Positions 1 through 13,300 of a stretch of 64,000 nucleotides of DNA are shown here, one piece after another. Position numbers and translations under genes: made by a program. Below the pieces are notes generated by a model that saw only the letters and a list, made by a program, of their open reading frames with translations, did not search any database and was not told the DNA's origin. The stretch is from Hoplostethus atlanticus (Eukaryota; Chordata; Actinopteri; Trachichthyiformes; Trachichthyidae). The stretch is from NCBI GenBank assembly GCA_034670405.1, contig JAXDDX010000003.1, forward strand, positions 3,643,001 to 3,707,000, read 5' to 3'. Position 1 is the stretch's first letter, and every line of letters starts with the position of its first letter.

Positions 1-1780
1 ACTGAAAGCTTGCCAGAAGAAGATGATGTGTTGAATGCTTTTTACTAGCATGTTAATGACTGTATTTCACACATCGTGATGCAAGACCTTGTCACACATT
101 TCCATTCTTGGCAGGACACTGACGTTTTTTTGCTCACAGGCCACGGTAGCAAGAATTCTGCAAGCAAGTCTAATTTCTTAGCTGCAATAGTAGTTTTTAT
201 TAAAGACAGACCTGGTTGATGGCTGGTAGTAATTTCAAGCCCTGTTGGCACCTCTGATCCATTTTATAGCCTATATGGTGGATATGAATATGAATGACTA
301 TGTTCATGTTTGAGGAACTAGATAAATGTTCTTCTTATATTAATAGTTCTTGAACAACCAGTCTACTCGGATGGCTTACCATTTTCTGCCCAAGCTAACT
401 CAGAGGATGTTTGTTATTCACTATCTCCTCCATCTCAGGAGAAAACATGCTATCTAGTTTAGATTTCTAGGTGATTATTTCTCCCAAGCAGAATTTAAGA
501 GGTGGGAGAAATTGCCTTCAGTCATGGTGTTGAGCAGATTTAATTTGGCTTCAGGAGAAATGAAGGAATATAGACGAGATGACATGTTGAATTTTCAAAT
601 AAGAATGTTATGATGTGCCTAACACCTTAACCCATCAGCAATATTAATAATATCAGTAATATTCAAAGCCAGGGGATAGCAGTTTTTGGATTTAGCTTTT
701 TAGTGATAACCTGGCTGGCTGATATGTGTGTGTTCCAGACATCATTGTTGTTATGATTTATTACACCTGTCAGTCAGAAAACCGCCCAGCATTAAACCCC
801 TCATTACCCAGCCCCATCACTTCTGCTGTCAGCAGAGACACAGCTTTAATGGCACAGCCATTTTGGCTCCTCTGTTGGTGACAGTTTCCTATTTTGTGCA
901 TGGTCAGGAATGAAGGAGCAGGCGATTGGCTGGGCCTTCTAATGGATCGCGCCGGAGGTAACGATGGACAGCGACTCTAAGAAGAAGCACAATGAAGGCT
1001 GAGACAGCACTTATGCTTCTGAATCTGTTATATGGGCAACACGTGTAAGGAACTCACATTGTCCTAACGCAGCCTGGATTACACCCCCGCAAGCAATGCC
1101 AAACCTACTCCTATCCTTCTCGCCAAAACATGTGCAGATATCACTTTTTGAAGCCAAGATTTGACAACATTGCGCCAAAGCACGTCAAGCTATTCCATCA
1201 ATTCGATGACATCTCATAAATTAATATGGAGCATCAAAATAAGCTGCAAGCCTTACTTAATTCATTCAATTAAAAACACTCCATGCATTGCAGATATAAA
1301 GTTACTGAAGTTATCTCATTCTTGAAACTTGAAATTTTAACATCTCTTAATGAAATCTTACATATAATCTTAATATTTCAATTCGCCAAACAGGCACTGC
1401 TATCAAAGCGGCAGACTTGAATCAAATCCTACGTTTGGAAGAGAATGTCAGCTGTCTAGTTACATAGGGACTGAGGTGCGAACAGATGACGTTTTATTTA
1501 GATACAGATTTAGATACAGAAGCTCTTCTGGCAAGATCCCCCCTGCTGGGTGAAGAACCGAACTGGAGCACCGCAACACTTTGACTGCCTTCATACAGGA
1601 ACAGACAACAACAACAGATTCGTTGAGTGACCCATTTCCTTTGGGTTTTTTTAAATGCAATGATGAGACCTGTGTTATTTGTAAAATAGCTTACAAAAAG
1701 ATGAAGCTTTGCTGATCCCTGTGGGGGGAAATTGGGAACAAAAATAGAAATACAATTTTAAGTTTAAAATGAGGCTGTTT

Positions 1781-2535
1781 GTAGCATCAGTGGTGCTGGT
1801 ACTGTAGCATTAGTGGTGCTGGTACTGTAGCATTAGTGGTGATGGTACTGTAGCGTTGGTGGTGCTGGTACTCTAGTGTTAGTGGTGGTACTGTAGCATT
1901 AGTGGTGCTGGTACTGTAGCGTTAGTGGTGCTGGTACTGTAGTGTTAGTGGTGCTGGTACTCTAGTGTTAGTGGTGGTACTGTAGCATTAGTGGTGATGG
2001 TACTGTAGCGTTAGTGGTGCTGGTACTCTAGTGTTAGTGGTGGTACTGTAGCATTAGTGGTGCTGGTACTGTAGCATTAGTGGTGATGGTACTGTAGCGT
2101 TAGTGGTGCTGGTACTCTAGTGTTAGTGGTGGTACTGTAGCATTAGTGGTGATGGTACTGTAGCGTTAGTGGTGCTGGTACTCTAGTGTTAGTGGTGGTA
2201 CTGTAGCATTAGTGGTGCTGGTACTGTAGCGTTAGTGGTGCTGGTACTGTAGTGTTAGTGGTGCTGGTACTCTAGTGTTAGTGGTGGTACTGTAGCGTTG
2301 GTGGTGCTGGTACTGTAGTGTTAGTGGTGGTACTGTAGCGTTAGTGGTGCTGGTACTGTAGCATTAGTGGTGCTGGTACTGTAGCGTTAGTGGTGCTGGT
2401 ACTGTAGCGTTAGTGGTGGTACTGTAGTGTTAGTGGTGGTACTGTAGCATTAGTGGTGGTGGTACTGTAGCGTTGGTGGTGCTGGTACTGTAGTGTTAGT
2501 GGTGGTACTGTAGCATTAGTGGTGCTGGTACTGTA
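1781..2535. repeat. Minisatellite with mixed 23-bp and 20-bp units
   Basis: A continuous tandem array of GTAGCRTTAGTGGTGCTGGT-type units. A 23-bp form (ending GGTGCTGGTACT) alternates with a 20-bp form that lacks one GCT-GGT step (GGTGGTACT), about 33-35 units in all. Variation concentrates at GTAGC/GTAGT, CATTAG/CGTTAG and GTACTG/GTACTC, giving higher-order blocks. The minus-strand ORF inside it (THR/ASN/PRO-rich) is a product of the repeat and is not a gene. Confidence 0.95.
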
Positions 2536-3229
2536 GCAGCAGCAATGGCAACAGTCTGCGGAAATCCAGCCTTTGTCTTCAACACCATGAAACATCAATA
2601 CAATTAGTCCTCCTACATTGATCTCTCAAAGCAAACACTATGTTTTCTCCTTCTTTAAAGACAGGCCATTTTAAAGGCAGTCCATTCTGCAGTATTTTCC
2701 TTTATGAAGGTATGAAAGAGGAGAGGAATACAGAGGACGGGAGACATAGGAGAGGAGGTTTGTGGGGGAATATAGTGGTGTTTGTAACCACCCGGGTTTG
2801 ATCACATTTTACCCTATGAGCCAATTTGAGTAGAGTCAGATGAAGTCAAACTGTGGAATGAAGAGTGTCAGCTGTCAGTCCTGGTATCTGTTGGATGATT
2901 GACAAAGCTCAGATGGAGCTGAAGTGGGGAGGGGCGGCCTGTGTGTCTCCCTGACACCATAGATAATTGAGTTGAATATGAAAGATACATCCTGCCCTTG
3001 CGTATTACACATTTCCATATCCCCTGATTCACAGGGTTTTTGTCAGAAGTTAAACGTCACTCTTCTCTAAAGGAAAGAGGGCAATAAAGTATGTCTTCCT
3101 CCTCTTCCTTAAACTAATATTGTCAAGAAAGTTAAAGAATCCAAGCATCGCATGAGGCAGTCAGTGGCAAATGGTATGCACATTTTATCTGTTTTGTCAG
3201 CAGGCACGTTGATGAAGAACACATTATTA

Positions 3230-3525
3230 TTTATGGCAATGCCTGAGGGAGTGTTTGCAGGGGCAGGATGGATTACACTAATCCACACACTCACACCTTT
3301 GAGCTGCCTATTCATACTACAGTGTTGTACAACAGCCCACTTCAGTGTCTTGCTCAAGGGCACTTAGACAGTAGTTGCTTAATAAAGCATTAATCATCAA
3401 AGCATTAAGCATAAATCCTCCAACTAGATTTTCCCTGCTGGTCGGGGGATTCCAACCAGTGATCTTCCAGTAGAAATGCCTGCTATACTAATAATCACAT
3501 TACTGCCGACTGAGCCACTTAAGAG
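3230..3525. repeat. Dispersed teleost repeat fragment (family also near 63.75 kb)
   Basis: The segment contains CTTGCTCAAGGGCACTT followed by a CCCTGCTGGTCGGGGGATTC block, CAACCAGTGATCTTCC and a tail near GACTGAGCC. This order is typical of a repeat common in fish genomes. A related segment occurs at 63735-63975, sharing the GTGTTGTACAAC-like, TTTCCCTGCTGG/ATCCAGCTGGG and later blocks. The family name is not known to me. Confidence 0.45.
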
Positions 3526-3775
3526 CCACATGAAGCGTCTTCGTCTGTACACTTTCTGATGAAGTGTTCAGTCCATCTCCCCAACAGCATGTGGGCTGTT
3601 TGAAGAGAAATAAGAACGTATGGCATTCTCCTTGCCAGCAATAATTTAGTATTAATATAGTATAATATTAGTATAATATTGTGTACTAAAACTGTGAAGA
3701 AACAATACTTTACTTGTTTACTATCTACATCTACTTTAATTATGAATAAATGAGGGGGTTGTAAATTTCAAAATA

Positions 3776-3801
3776 TATAATATAATATAATATAATATAA
3801 T
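3776..3801. repeat. (TATAA)n microsatellite
   Basis: Five tandem TATAA units in an AT-rich stretch. Confidence 0.9.
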
Positions 3802-4147
3802 CTCCATTTTGGATTTTTTCATTAGTCAATATTTCCAAAATGCAGATGGTTTGTTTTCAAACATACTATATACTGTGGTAAGCAAACACATTAAGATGAC
3901 TCATAACTCATAGTAACAAATATTTTATTTTCATGCCGGCAAATATTTTGAAATAGCAGGTGTCAATTTTTTTCAAATGGTGGATTTCTCATGTTGGGAT
4001 GAAAACTCCACAAATTCGCTGCTTTAAATTCATCCAAGTTGTTGTATCATCCAGTAACACAGGGCAGCCGGCTTTCTGAGTGGCCAGAAACCATGCTTAT
4101 ATCAGCTAGCCTTTAATGTTATCTATTTCTGCACATCAAAGTGTCTG

Positions 4148-4167
4148 CCCCCCCCCCCCCCCCCCCC
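4148..4167. repeat. Poly-C tract, 20 bp
   Basis: An uninterrupted run of C. Runs of this length are often miscalled, so the exact length should be treated with caution. Confidence 0.95.
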
Positions 4168-4841
4168 ATCCCTCTCTCAAACATCCCCATCACTGCCCAA
4201 CCCAGTGGCTTCAAAGGGCAACACTTCTTTCAAAATCAGATCCATGGAACGCACACGAACATGCTCCATCATCCTGATTTCACACCCGGCTTGATGTATA
4301 AACACATGTAAATGGAGGAGGGGAAGCAGGGGCGAGCAGGAAAAACATAGGAAAAACATGTGAAACCTCATGCCATGCTGGTAAATTGTGAATTGAGACT
4401 GTAACCGTGATTAAGGGGTATAAAAATAAACTTGACTTTGACTTGACTTTGACTTAAATTCCTATCCAAACCATGTATTTTTAGATGGTCAGTGAACCAA
4501 ATCTCAACAGCTATTTGGCTTAACAGATATAAACAGAGAGCAGTGGCATCGTTAATGAGTTTGCTGTAACCCGGATGGTCCATGTGTATCTATTCCATCA
4601 TCCTTTGCTCATTCCTCTCCTTTCCTCTTACCCACTTATAAATCATCCCTTTTTCTTCCCAGGTTTCAGAAGGTTTCAGCCTTTTTCACAAGATCTGTCA
4701 CTCAAACGCCGATATACAGTAAGGGAACTTACTTTGCTCCATAAGGGTCCCTGTCATCAAACAAATGATATTAAATTACTACGCATGACTGCCCAATGCC
4801 ATCCGTCGAAAGACAATTACCTCTCAACTCTGGCAGATGCT

Positions 4842-4858
4842 GAGAGACAGAGAGAGAC

Positions 4859-4905
<47 letters not shown>
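4842..4905. repeat. (GA)n microsatellite with GACAGAGA start
   Basis: Three GAGAGACAGA-type units run into a pure (AG)n tract of about 38 bp. Confidence 0.95.
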
Positions 4906-4908
<3 letters not shown>

Positions 4909-5438
4909 ATGCAAGTAAATGAGAGACCAAGGGATGAAGGGGGAGGAGCAGAGGAGTAGGGAGAATACTAAGTAAGTGGAGAATGGTTTAAGAGAGGAGA
5001 TGTTGCAGTGAGGTGAGCCAGGCTCTATTTATACCTATCCAAGTCGAGCTGGGGCTACAGGGGACTCAGGCCTCTCTGAGTTGTCTATCTTCTTATTATA
5101 TGAGACAGGAACCAAAATGGATCAGGGGCTCTGGGGAGCTTGGTGAATTAGATACAGTAGATACACTGGCAGATGAAGGGTGTTTTTAAATTATTATTGC
5201 ATCTTATGCAACTTTTAGTTTTGTTTTTTTACATTAAAATGAAAACAAATAAATAGGATATACTATACATTATCAGTCTGGGTCTGTCTGTGACTCTGTA
5301 TGTACCTGAATGCATCAGTTTGCCTGAAATTGGCTTCCAATTCCCGTTTTGGCTTATACCATTTGGTGTGGGCATGTGTGGTATGAGCTGTCACTGTCAA
5401 GATGAGGCTAGGAAAGTCATAGCAACAACAACAACAAC

Positions 5439-5585
5439 AATGGCGGAAAACAGTAAGAAAATAAATTACAGCGAAGCTAAACGTGCAGCAGACAAAGCCC
5501 GTTCAAAAACACAGACGTGGCATTATCTGAAGGAGACGAAAAGGGACGTGACGCAGAGCTGGCTTGTACACTGCTAGAGAGGTAG
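5439..5585 (+). pseudogene. Fragment of a TE-associated ORF (MAENSKK...SEAKRAADKAR)
   Basis: An ATG preceded by an (ACA)n run opens a basic peptide with the stretch YSEAKRAADKARSKT. This resembles an N-terminal segment I recall from many repetitive, unnamed fish proteins linked to mobile elements. After RSKT the frame continues only as a short tail. A neighbouring frame reads DAELACTLLER, which fits the next block of that family, so a small deletion or frameshift seems to separate the two. It is treated as a broken remnant; the family is not identified with certainty. Confidence 0.3.
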
Positions 5586-6691
5586 GGTACTACGTTTTCT
5601 ATGTAATCAAGCTAGCTCTGTAAACTTGCCCAGCTGAGGGAATTAGGCATTGCGTAACAAAAAACATATGGTAGAATATGTGGAATACTTTCAACTGTAT
5701 TTAGACACTTTAGACACTTCCTCCTTTCACTGACGCCTGAGAGGAATGCTGCAACATTTTAGACTGCTAACAGCCATTAGCAAACACTGATAGCATTACT
5801 GTTCTTGCTAGCTGTCTGAACTGACTAATGATGATACTTTAGCATCGGCGCTCAGTGATGACAGCCAAATATGCATGGGTCGATATTATAAACATACGAA
5901 CAAGCTAGCATAAAACACAACAATATAGTTTGGTTTGGACCACTGATCTAAAAACCCTTCGTGGTTTTGCTGGGCATCTAAAAGTCGGGGGAACGAATGC
6001 ACCCCGCTAGTGGCCAGCAGCATGTGGAGCCATGCTGGGTCAGGCTGGGTAATTGGAGGGTTATTGTCTTCAAAGGGACAATCTTGCACAATCACGCACT
6101 GTAATACTTCAATACTTTAATGATAATGTTTGAAGGCAAGGTGTTCTCTTATCGTGTGGGCTTCTGAGTGTCACACCTGGTGAGATGTGATGACACTTTC
6201 AACTGCTCCAAAAAAAATGATGTGAGGAAGCAAAGGTGATAAGGAAAGGTGATATTTTCCCTAACTGTGCGTCGGTTAGGATTTCTGTTTTCAGTCAACC
6301 GATGGAGTGAGGAGAGACACTGAACTTGTATTAGGTTGGCATAACATGAAATAGCCATTTGTGTGTGTGCGTGTGTGTGCTTACGTCAAAGTCACGACTT
6401 GTGGTAGCTCACCAGGCAGTATTTCTTGAATGCTTACTCTGTCTTTATCTAGTGTCCTCTCCAAACCATTAAATCAGTGCCAGGTTCTCCTCTGCAATAG
6501 AATAAATCTAATATTAGATTTGGATGGTTGGCCTCCTAATGTTTTAACGTCGTCTCTCCGTGTGGCATACCGTTTCATCAGTAACTTCTACATTAAATTT
6601 ACTACCCACTGTGATCTGACTTACGGAGAAGCAGGGAAATGAGTTGTCAACAATTACAGCAGATTTTGTGTATAAATGGTTTCATCCAGTA

Positions 6692-6697
6692 AACACA

Positions 6698-6733
<36 letters not shown>
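6692..6733. repeat. (CA)n microsatellite
   Basis: A nearly pure CA run of about 40 bp with one AA interruption near its start. Confidence 0.95.
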
Positions 6734-6736
<3 letters not shown>

Positions 6737-7289
6737 TCTCCCTTGAGGAGAGAGCAGGCCACAGCTGGGAGAGATTGATGTCATTCTGCGTGGTGATCTA
6801 TGAGGAAGCTGTTAGCTCTGACCTACATACACAGAAGGTTATAGCAAAACAAGATATCCACCATATGAAAAAAGTGACACCTACTGTTGACATGATTAAA
6901 TGGTTGGCAGCAAAAACAATTTCTGGGATATCGTTATATGTAGGAGCTGTCTTAAGACCTTTGCTCACAAAATAGTGGTATTTTTGAAGGCAAGCAGTGA
7001 ATTTCACATCACAAATTAGTTTTTAACTGGGTAAGTCTTGTTCTCAAATGAAACTCGTCGTCACTGCCTGCGAGGTTATAACAGAGAGTCCTGCTACCAC
7101 AAGTAGTTTGAAGTCACTGAAACACTGGAATTGGAACGTTCTGTTCCCTCTGCCACCCAAAATCTATTACCAATGAATTTGTCAGCCTCTCAGCGAGTCA
7201 GGTCACAGCAGGGTAGCTACTCTGCACAGAAATAATCATATAGCGGAGCAACATCAATGAGGACAGATGCTGTACAGTAACACGGCGCC

Positions 7290-7700
7290 TGTTAGGTGTG
7301 TAGCATCAACTGTTCCTACAGCCCTGGAGTAATAACCACATCATTCACCCAATGTACTGTCAAGAAGAACAGATCCACTCTGCTATGTCGCTGCGCTCCA
7401 GTAGGTTAGCTGTGGTTCGTTTCAGTATCAAAACATAGTAGCCTGTTAGCCAAAATGTTTCGTTAGCATTGGCTAAACTTAAGAAATTTCACACCTTCAC
7501 AAAAACTCAATCTAGTTATAACTAAAAAAAATGTTTCATGAGTAGATTAGCCACAAAATTCATAACTATGTTAAATGTGGGCAAAAAAATGCTAACTGTT
7601 ACTTGTATCTTATTAGATACTACTTAATAAACCAAAGATGATTTTCTCAACTACTGCGAATCAATTTGATATAGCACTGGTGCATAGGGGTTAAGTATCT
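7290..7700. repeat. Dispersed repeat, copy A (copy B at 38565-38975)
   Basis: The segment shares an ordered series of blocks with 38565-38975: AGGTGTG.AG.ATCAACTG, CAATGTACTGTCAAGAA, AGATCCACTCT.CTAT, GCTCCA.TAG, CCAAAATGTT.CGTTAGCATT, AATCTAGTT and GGGGTTAAGT. The two copies are diverged and interrupted by indels, so this is an old interspersed element. The family is not recognised. Confidence 0.7.
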
Positions 7701-9419
7701 GATGACTTATCAACCGACATGTCTTACACTGTGGGAAAGATAACCCCAATCTGATTTGTAGGGCAACTTGCCCACAGAAGTGATGTGTGTTTCTGAGTGT
7801 TTTTCTACTAACAGAGGTTACGTAACTTGTTCTCTTTCTGGATAAATTGAGTCATATGAGGGGGAAAAAACACTCAAAAACAAACACAGGAAATAGCGCT
7901 GACATTTTCTGTCCGGTGTTATGTACGCTCCACCTGTTGATCCTGTGGCTGTGCTCGTCATTGCTTTGTCACCATGGAAATCAGAGAAGAAGAATGGGGG
8001 CATTGCAATGAAAACTGGGCCTTGTGGAAGGAGGTGACACTGGACATGTATCATCGCTCTCCTCCCACTTGCTGTGTCCCTGAAGAGGAAGAAAATGTTT
8101 TTAGAAACCATGACAGTGAAGAAGCAGCTTTTCTTCTGTTTGAGAAGCCGGGCCCATCTGACTGTGATTTGCAACACCGCCTACAAAGCACGCTCGAAGG
8201 ATGTGAGAGATAGAGAGGTGGATGACAGGAAGGATGATCTGAGGAGACAAATGCCAAAGATGATGCAGTGGATTTCTTTCTGCACAATGTTTCTGTTTGT
8301 TTACATTGAAAAGGGCAGAAAGTGGTAGAACATGGTTTTCTCTGTTTCTCTATACAATAAAATAAATACACGGCAGTTGCGTTAACAAAGAGTATGCTAT
8401 GCTCTTTCATCCTCTTTTAAATCGTCCCTGCTTCTACTTTCCCAAGTATACTTAGTTATTTATTGTCTCCATTCGAATAAAAGACACAGAATGGAGAAAT
8501 AACACTGTACAAGACACAAGGTGTCTGACAAATGCACAAAACATCTTCAACTCTTCATGGCCATTGCTGTAAATCTCAGTCTACTTTCCTGATTAAAAGT
8601 TGGTGAAAACGTTTCACTCCACTTCATCAAATGTGATGAATACAAGTTAAAAAAGCGTCAGTACACTTGGTTAGATCTGTGGAATAGATGGGAATGCTTC
8701 AGTCCACCCGATTAAACGTCTTCAATGTCTGTCACATTCATTGAATATTAGTTTTAAAAGTTTCAGTTTTTGTGAAATGTTTCTAAGTTTTAAAAAAACG
8801 TACATGTGTAAAACACCCACCAATACACCTGTGATTGATTACCGATCAGTGAGGTTTGATGTGAACAGAGCCAGGCAGTGAATCAGCCTCCAGTCAGCAG
8901 GAGATTGCGCTCCAGACAGGATCGATTCCTCCCCCACAGAGAACCTGGCGCCTGTCCCTGGCGCTATAAGAGGCAAAGGTGCTCAAGAGTTAGTGGCTCT
9001 TTGGCTAAAAATCACAATGGAAACACCTTTTTTTATAGGACCGTTTCTATAGCACCACTCATGAATGACTAAACCACTGACAAATCACTGAAGGACCACT
9101 GGGTTGTATAAGAAAGAAGCAGAGAAGATCCACTTGGGTTCAAATAATCCTTCAAATAGTCACAGCTCTATAAAACAGAGTTATATAAGAGTTATATTGT
9201 TGTAACTTATTACAACACGTAGGACGCCCATAACATGACAGTCACAATGTGTGGTTCTATAAATAGTAAATACACTTTGTATAGACCAGTTTCTTGTTCT
9301 CTGTCAGCCCTGCTCCCTGCTCACATTGCAAACGAGATCCAAACTCAATGTGCTACAGCTTTCCTCGCTCTCCAAGTTTAGACATAATGTTAAACAATAC
9401 TCTTTTAGTCTGTTAGTCT

Positions 9420-9545
9420 GATAGTTGAGTGGTTAAAGCCCCACCTCTGTGCCCCTGCTGGCCTATGGTTGAATCCCGCCAGAACTTTTTCTCCTGTGTC
9501 TGCTTCCCAACTGTCTGAATACATTTTTAAAAAATGCCAAAGGTA
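9420..9545 (+). repeat. tRNA-derived SINE-like segment
   Basis: TAGTTGAGTGG at 9422-9432 fits a pol III A box. GGTTGAATCCC at 9468-9478 is close to the B-box consensus GGTTCRANTCC. The spacing and the trailing non-tRNA sequence fit a tRNA-derived SINE head. A functional tRNA is unlikely because the arms do not pair well around these boxes. Confidence 0.45.
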
Positions 9546-10112
9546 AGTGGACTGTCCACACCATCTTTACTGTAATTTTAACACACTTTAAAAGTCTGTT
9601 GTTATTTATTATTTGGATGTTTGGTGTTGTTTCATTTGAACATTTTGTGTTTGATAAGTACATTTCTCCCAGGATCCCTACAGACCACAGTGTCCCAAAG
9701 CCGTCCTCCCACTCCAATTAAAATCACTTTCATCGGAACGCAATTTTAGCTGAAATTCTGGCTCTTCGGAGGCTTAAGTATTTACTTTTTGATGAATACA
9801 TTTCCAGCACAATCCCCAACAGACAGCCAAATTTTCCACAGTCTTTCTCCTATCAACACACAGACAGGCCCAGCTGTTAATACGTGCTAATCTCTGTGTC
9901 TAACGCCCAAGGCTAGTGACTGCGCCTCTCTCTTCTCTGTCGGAGGTGCTCTATTGGCCCGGGGGGGATTTTTGGGGGGATTAAGATGCCATTTTTTGTC
10001 TACGACTAAAAAAATGCTCAGGACGTACCGCAATACACACACCACAGCATGCTAGCTTGTCTCCCAGTTGGCTTCATTAAATAACACACTGTGAGATCAC
10101 ATTAACTGACAA

Positions 10113-10115
<3 letters not shown>

Positions 10116-10171
<56 letters not shown>
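10116..10171. repeat. (TG)n microsatellite, 56 bp
   Basis: A pure TG run. Confidence 0.97.
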
Positions 10172-10172
<1 letters not shown>

Positions 10173-10319
10173 TGACTATATGTCTTGGAAGGAGACAGCG
10201 GGAGTAGGTTCTGCATCTGTGGCTAAGACAGTCTCTTCTGGAAGAATGAAGGCCAACAGAGCAGAGGATGACACACACTAGCTGGTGCTATCAGTCCACG
10301 TCTATCTCAGACAACTCCT

Positions 10320-10340
10320 CACACACACACACACACACAC
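10320..10340. repeat. (CA)n microsatellite
   Basis: A pure CA run. CA-rich sequence continues to about 10490, with a second pure tract at 10447-10461. Confidence 0.95.
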
Positions 10341-13300
10341 TTGTATGGCTGTACAATATATGCACACAGACTCAAACACACACAAACACCCATGCATTTG
10401 CAAGCTAACACACATAGAATACAGAAGGACTGCATGCTCTCTCTCTCACACACACACACACCTATAAACAAAAGCACACACACACAAAACTCCCTACTTT
10501 CAAATACAGCCATTATGTGACAGCAGCAACAACAACATTAATCATTAGAGGAGACAGTATAACGACGGTGTCAGAGGAGATGAGGATCATTATAGGGGTG
10601 AATTACTGCTGAGTAAGAGCTGCAATGCCCTTTTTTACATTATGCTGTGTGTGGTGACGCAAGGCACTGCTCCATAAAGGATATAAATAGCAACCAGGTC
10701 AGACAGACAGCAATAACAAAACACCTAAACTAAACCAATGGGAGAAAAGTCACGGCCTTTTTTGTACCCAGGACGGAGGCAAGTTTCAAAACGAGGTTAA
10801 GGGAAAATGAAAGACCCAATAAAACAGAAATAAGAGCTTAGGTCACGAAGAGCGGCTCTGATAAAAACAGGAAATATGAGCTGGAGTTATGCGAGCTGCG
10901 GTGAATGCTCGCCAAACGCTCAACAGCAACGACTGAAGTGAGGATAAAAAACAAAGAAGCAGAGATGAAATGTGACCGTAGTCAAACAGATTTTATTACC
11001 CTGAAATTGGTAGCGTGCTACACACAAACTAACAGAACCTCCAGCTCAGCATCTTGAGGTTGCTAAGTGATGTTAACCCGAGTGAGGCTCGGGTTCGTTT
11101 GGCATAAACTTCGTCCCGTGTTATCTCCTTGGACTAACTAACATACTAGATATTAGATACTTTGAATGACTTAACAACTCCAAAAAATTATTTCTCGTTT
11201 CATGTGGTCTAACTATACATGATCTGATATATCTCAATAACATTTACTCTTTAGCACATACTTTTAATAAAGGGGAACCTTGAAACCTTCAAGACTTGAA
11301 AGCCCCCGACCATCAAATAAATCAAATAAACCAGGATCTATATGAGCTGTCACAACAATGGACCCATATGAGCAGAAGACGACTGTAGTGATCAGTGTGT
11401 AGAGCATGAGGACGTGATGTTGAGCTGTCCAGGTTCACTGCAGAGCCTGATGAGTGGTGCAGGTCCAAAGTCCATCCATATGCATAAGGCCTCCCTCCCT
11501 CCCCCCCCTGCTTCGTGCACTCGCCACAGATCAAAAGGCCAGGTGATGTGTGATATGGAAATGAGCAAAGTGATTGGCCACAAGCCTTCCTGTTCAAAGG
11601 CAATATGGTCCACATCATGACATCCAAAGACAGCAGCATGAATAGGAGGGGGTCAAAGGGGTCTCTTTTCTTAGTGGCTGTATTAAAGACACAGGGTAAC
11701 GGACAGCCTCTTACCAAAGTGGCATTCTCCCTTTCATCAATCCATCTGTAACCTTCCTACGTTGGAATCTGTGTTTCCCTTGTAGAAAACAGCACTCAGA
11801 TGCCATTTGTACCCTCTGTTCCCCAAGGCAACTGTGAGAACTGCAACAATTTACTTAAATCTGTCTTTTATTTGCTGTGAAGAATCTTCCAAGTTTTTTT
11901 CCCCACCCAATATAAGTATCAGTGACTATCCGTATTGCAAGGTTAAATCCAAATAATGTTTGGCACAGTAGAAAAGAAATATTGCAACTGAAATATTCCA
12001 AGAAGCCAAATTGTAGGAGTGGGAGCACGAGAGAGAGAGAGAAAAACTAAAGAAAGAAGCGATAAGAGAGAGTAAGGTTGTCTCAGAGGACCGTCGACGA
12101 TGTCCCATGCTGTTCTATTTCCTGCAGGACAAAGTGGCAGCAGACCTTACAGTATGTGACAGCCTGTCACGCTGCAGAGGAGTACGGTTCGGTCCTCAGT
12201 TGTTCTCAGTTGTTGTATTTCACACAGAAAACCTGCGTCTTCTTACTTCTGGACTCCGAACACCAAGCCCTAGTCCTCAAGTATTTCTCTACGACCACGC
12301 TACAAAACACACAGAGACCAGCCATCTATTTAGTAATCATCTCTCACGGGAACAATGAACGTTCGACAGTTACATCTTACAAACAAGAGATGAGATTTCA
12401 CAACGTGTTTCACAACGTTGTAATAAACTTTATCCATTTGGTTCCAGGCTTCAAATGAGCTTCCTGCTATGCCTCCATGCTCGTCCCTCCCAGTGGAATG
12501 ATACAGCGATTGGGGGAAACTAGCGGAAAGATAGCGAGTATCTCTGGACAATTTTTTGCCCCTAACTAGATGGTTCCTAATTAGTTCACTCTCAAGTATT
12601 TTTTCCCCTCATTTAAACAGCTGGAACGATAACAGGAGAGACGCAGGAGGGAAGGCAGGATTTAATCCACAGCTACAAGCAGGGATTTGAAGCACTACAC
12701 CATCCAAGAGTGCAGCCTCCTGCCTCGCTGAACGGGGTTCATAAACAAGGCCTAGAACAGAACAACCATGCAGACTATAACTTCATGTGACGTAGAGGAG
12801 CTCCACAACCCAAAGCTATTTAAGGTATTATCTTCGCTCCATTGAGAGCTGAGATGCTTTTGGGAAACCCAGCCACTGTATGGATGATCTTTCTGACAAA
12901 CGACACTATTCACTGCCCCGTTGCTCTCCGCAGAACTGCTTCAGTAAATAGTGTAATAAGAAGAGGTCCATCTGCAGCGAGAGGATAAGAGAACGGTGTT
13001 GAATTATATATATTTATATATTGCCATAGTCCTTGTGGCTTCTATCTCCCCGCTGACTAACAAGCCGGGGATATCAAAGCGCCTGAGAGACCAAAGGCTG
13101 GTGATGAGCTTTGAGCTCTGCCTAATTGGATGCGGCTGAGACTGTATCTGTAGCTGCAGGGTGAGTGGCCCTGGGAGACGTGAAGTGTTGACCGCCACAC
13201 AGCAACACAAGCTCCCCCTCGCTCACCATTAGGATTCAACAGCCTCAGGAGTGGGCTCCATTTACTTTTACTTGAGTCCTTTCAGGAAGTGGGTTTTCTT

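Noticed and set aside
2410-2598. Minus-strand ORF with repeated TTNATVPPLTLQY
   Set aside because: Pure translation of the minisatellite.
9422-9490. A true tRNA gene
   Set aside because: A and B boxes are present, but acceptor and anticodon stems do not form convincingly; a SINE head fits better.
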